Assembly (NCBI RefSeq): GCF_030813115.1
Contig: NZ_JAUSTY010000007.1
Coordinates: forward strand, 62,001 to 126,000
Direction of reading: 5' to 3'
From: Bacillus horti
Lineage (GTDB): Bacteria > Bacillota > Bacilli > Caldalkalibacillales > JCM-10596
DNA length: 64,000 nucleotides
The notes beneath the pieces were generated by a model, which saw nothing but the letters and a program-made list of their open reading frames with translations, searched no databases and was not told the origin of the DNA. The first letter of the stretch is position 1. The number at the start of each line of letters is the position of its first letter. Position numbers and translations under genes: made by a program. Shown in pieces: positions 62,854 through 64,000 of this stretch.

Positions 62854-63402
62854 ATGACAACCACTCTTTTACACATTGGAATTATTCTCGGCAGTTCACG
62901 CCCAGGGAGAGTTAGCCCGCAAGTTGGGAATTGGATCAAGGCAATTGCCGATCAACGCGGGGATGCAAAGTATGAAATAGTAGATCTTGTAGACTACAAC
63001 CTACCGTTTTTTGGAGACCTAACTGGCGAGCAGCAAGTTTCGGCTTGGGCTAAGAAAATATCCAGTTTGGACGGATTTGTCTTCGTTACAGCTGAATACA
63101 ATCACAGCATCACAGGGGTATTAAAAAATGCACTTGATTCAGCACGAACGGAATGGTACAACAAAGCGGCTGGTATTGTCAGCTATGGTTCCTCAGGTGG
63201 AACACGAGCAGCTGAACATTTACGTGGAATACTTGCGGAATTACAAGTGGCGGATGTTCGCACACACCCCGCACTAAATTTATTTACAGATTTTGAAAAC
63301 TATACGGTTTTTAAACCTTCAGATTTACACATTGCACATGTGAATGACATGTTGAATCAAGTAATTAGTTGGTCAAACGCATTAAAGTCGGTTCGTAGCT
63401 AA
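62854..63402 (+). CDS. NADPH-dependent FMN reductase / quinone reductase
   Basis: 182 residues. AAGGAGG precedes the ATG. The flavodoxin-like fold shows its phosphate loop GIILGSSRPGR, the FMN-binding TAEYNHSITGVLKNALD and SYGSSGGTRAAEHLR. Enzymes of this family reduce quinones, azo dyes or chromate with NAD(P)H. A terminator follows at 63425. It is probably the third target of the TetR regulator at 60950. Confidence 0.9.
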   Translation: MTTTLLHIGIILGSSRPGRVSPQVGNWIKAIADQRGDAKYEIVDLVDYNLPFFGDLTGEQQVSAWAKKISSLDGFVFVTAEYNHSITGVLKNALDSARTEWYNKAAGIVSYGSSGGTRAAEHLRGILAELQVADVRTHPALNLFTDFENYTVFKPSDLHIAHVNDMLNQVISWSNALKSVRS

Positions 63403-63424
63403 TGGGTCACGATTTGTAAAAGGC

Positions 63425-63460
63425 AACAAGCTCTTCCCTATAAGATGAGGAAGAGCTTGT
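63425..63460. terminator. Terminator after the FMN reductase gene
   Basis: ACAAGCTCTTCC and GGAAGAGCTTGT form a perfect 12-base stem. The gap to 63668 is otherwise empty. Confidence 0.75.
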
Positions 63461-63668
63461 GATTTATCCCGTAATTGATATCGAAATACACTCGACGTTT
63501 GAAATTTGTGCAGAAAGTCACCCAATTAATGAACACATAGTAATTTAGTAATTAAAATAGTTCGGGTTCGGGGATCTCTTGCCAACGGCGTAAAGTAGAA
63601 GCTTAATAGCCCTTGTTAAAAAAAGCGGTTAAGATTTTGTTGACTATTAACCCCGAGATGCGTATAAT

Positions 63669-63697
63669 TTGAATGAATAAAAAATATATTCATTCAA
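63669..63697. promoter_or_regulatory. Palindromic operator of the last tetR gene
   Basis: TTGAATGAATA, seven bases, TATTCATTCAA: perfect 11-base arms directly before the ribosome site of a tetR gene. Autorepression is likely. Confidence 0.75.
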
Positions 63698-63718
63698 GAA
63701 ATTAAGGAGGTGATTGAC

Positions 63719-64000
63719 CTGAATCAGTCAGATAAACGTCAACTGCTCTTTGATGCAGCGCGTGAGCTTTTTTTGGAGCAAGGGTTCAAGAAAACCAACG
63801 TCGCGGCGATCACAGAACGTGCCAACGTAGCCGTGGGTACATTCTATAAGTATTTTGCCTCAAAGGAACAAATTTTCTATGAGGTTTATCAAGCTGAAAA
63901 TGAAAAGGCAAAGCGGAAGATTGTGGCTCGAATCGACGCCGATCAATCCCCGAAGGAAGTGGTGAAACAGTTTTTGCAAGAGATTATTCGCACGAGTGAA
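63719..64000 (+). CDS. TetR/AcrR family regulator, cut by the window end
   Basis: The first 94 codons are visible. The helix-turn-helix reads RQLLFDAARELFLEQGFKKT and AAITERANVAVGTFYKYFASKEQIF. AAGGAGG at 63704-63710 points to a CTG start at 63719; the GTG at 63710 overlaps the site, so a CTG or other rare start is likely. The ligand domain is outside the window and the targets are not visible. Confidence 0.85.
   Translation, partial: MNQSDKRQLLFDAARELFLEQGFKKTNVAAITERANVAVGTFYKYFASKEQIFYEVYQAENEKAKRKIVARIDADQSPKEVVKQFLQEIIRTSE

Overview
The window is a chromosomal segment of a spore-forming Gram-positive bacterium of the order Bacillales. It carries an almost intact ancestral gene order: cwlD, salA (mrp/ybaL), gerD, kbaA, pdaB, a spoIIM-like gene, two tRNA genes, rocF (arginase), sigW-rsiW, cdaA-cdaR-glmM, and glmS with its glucosamine-6-phosphate ribozyme. 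I cannot name the genus from the sequence alone.

This backbone is broken in four places. (1) At 8.0-12.1 kb, directly after tRNA-Asn and tRNA-Thr, lie a SNF2 helicase, a zinc-cluster partner protein and a DUF898 membrane protein. (2) At 12.3-18.6 kb there is a CntE-like MFS exporter behind a promoter with a metal-regulator-like palindrome, a complete siderophore/cobalamin-type ABC importer, and an AbgT-family transporter. (3) At 25.3-35.2 kb, between glmM and glmS, stand four large co-directional genes for LamG, discoidin-like, GLUG-like and DNRLRE proteins. None has a signal peptide, and three share one C-terminal domain. (4) From 38.39 kb, 24 bases after the glmS stop codon, there is a mosaic island with the marks of Tn7-family insertion.

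The glmS island is the most interesting region. Phased TnsB-site-like repeats start exactly where Tn7 would insert. Matching inverted ends lie at about 47.41-47.56 kb, 56.905 kb and, more weakly, 58.63 kb. A second, diverged copy of the last bases of glmS plus its downstream spacer (32 of 37 positions identical) sits just before the 56.905 kb end. It is in effect a second attTn7 site. No tnsABCD genes are visible. The first block (38.5-47.4 kb) is AT-rich and encodes a small basic protein, a UvrD-like helicase fused to a Cas4/AddB-like iron-sulfur nuclease, an amino-methyltransferase, a GHKL ATPase with a variable repeat linker, and a Ser/Thr protein kinase. I cannot match this set to a named defence system. 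The second block (47.6-56.8 kb) holds a candidate NdpA-like protein with a membrane-anchored partner, a 1142-residue Mrr-nuclease/STAND NTPase of the Avs type, and an AimR-family receptor whose 52-residue pheromone precursor gene overlaps its 3' end. A 1.7 kb mini-element holding only a beta-lactamase-fold serine hydrolase may close the island.

The last 5.4 kb are redox and efflux genes with their own regulators: an oxidoreductase and a monooxygenase opposite an HxlR regulator, and a TetR-MFS-FMN reductase set in which three related palindromes precede the three genes. A second tetR gene runs off the window end.
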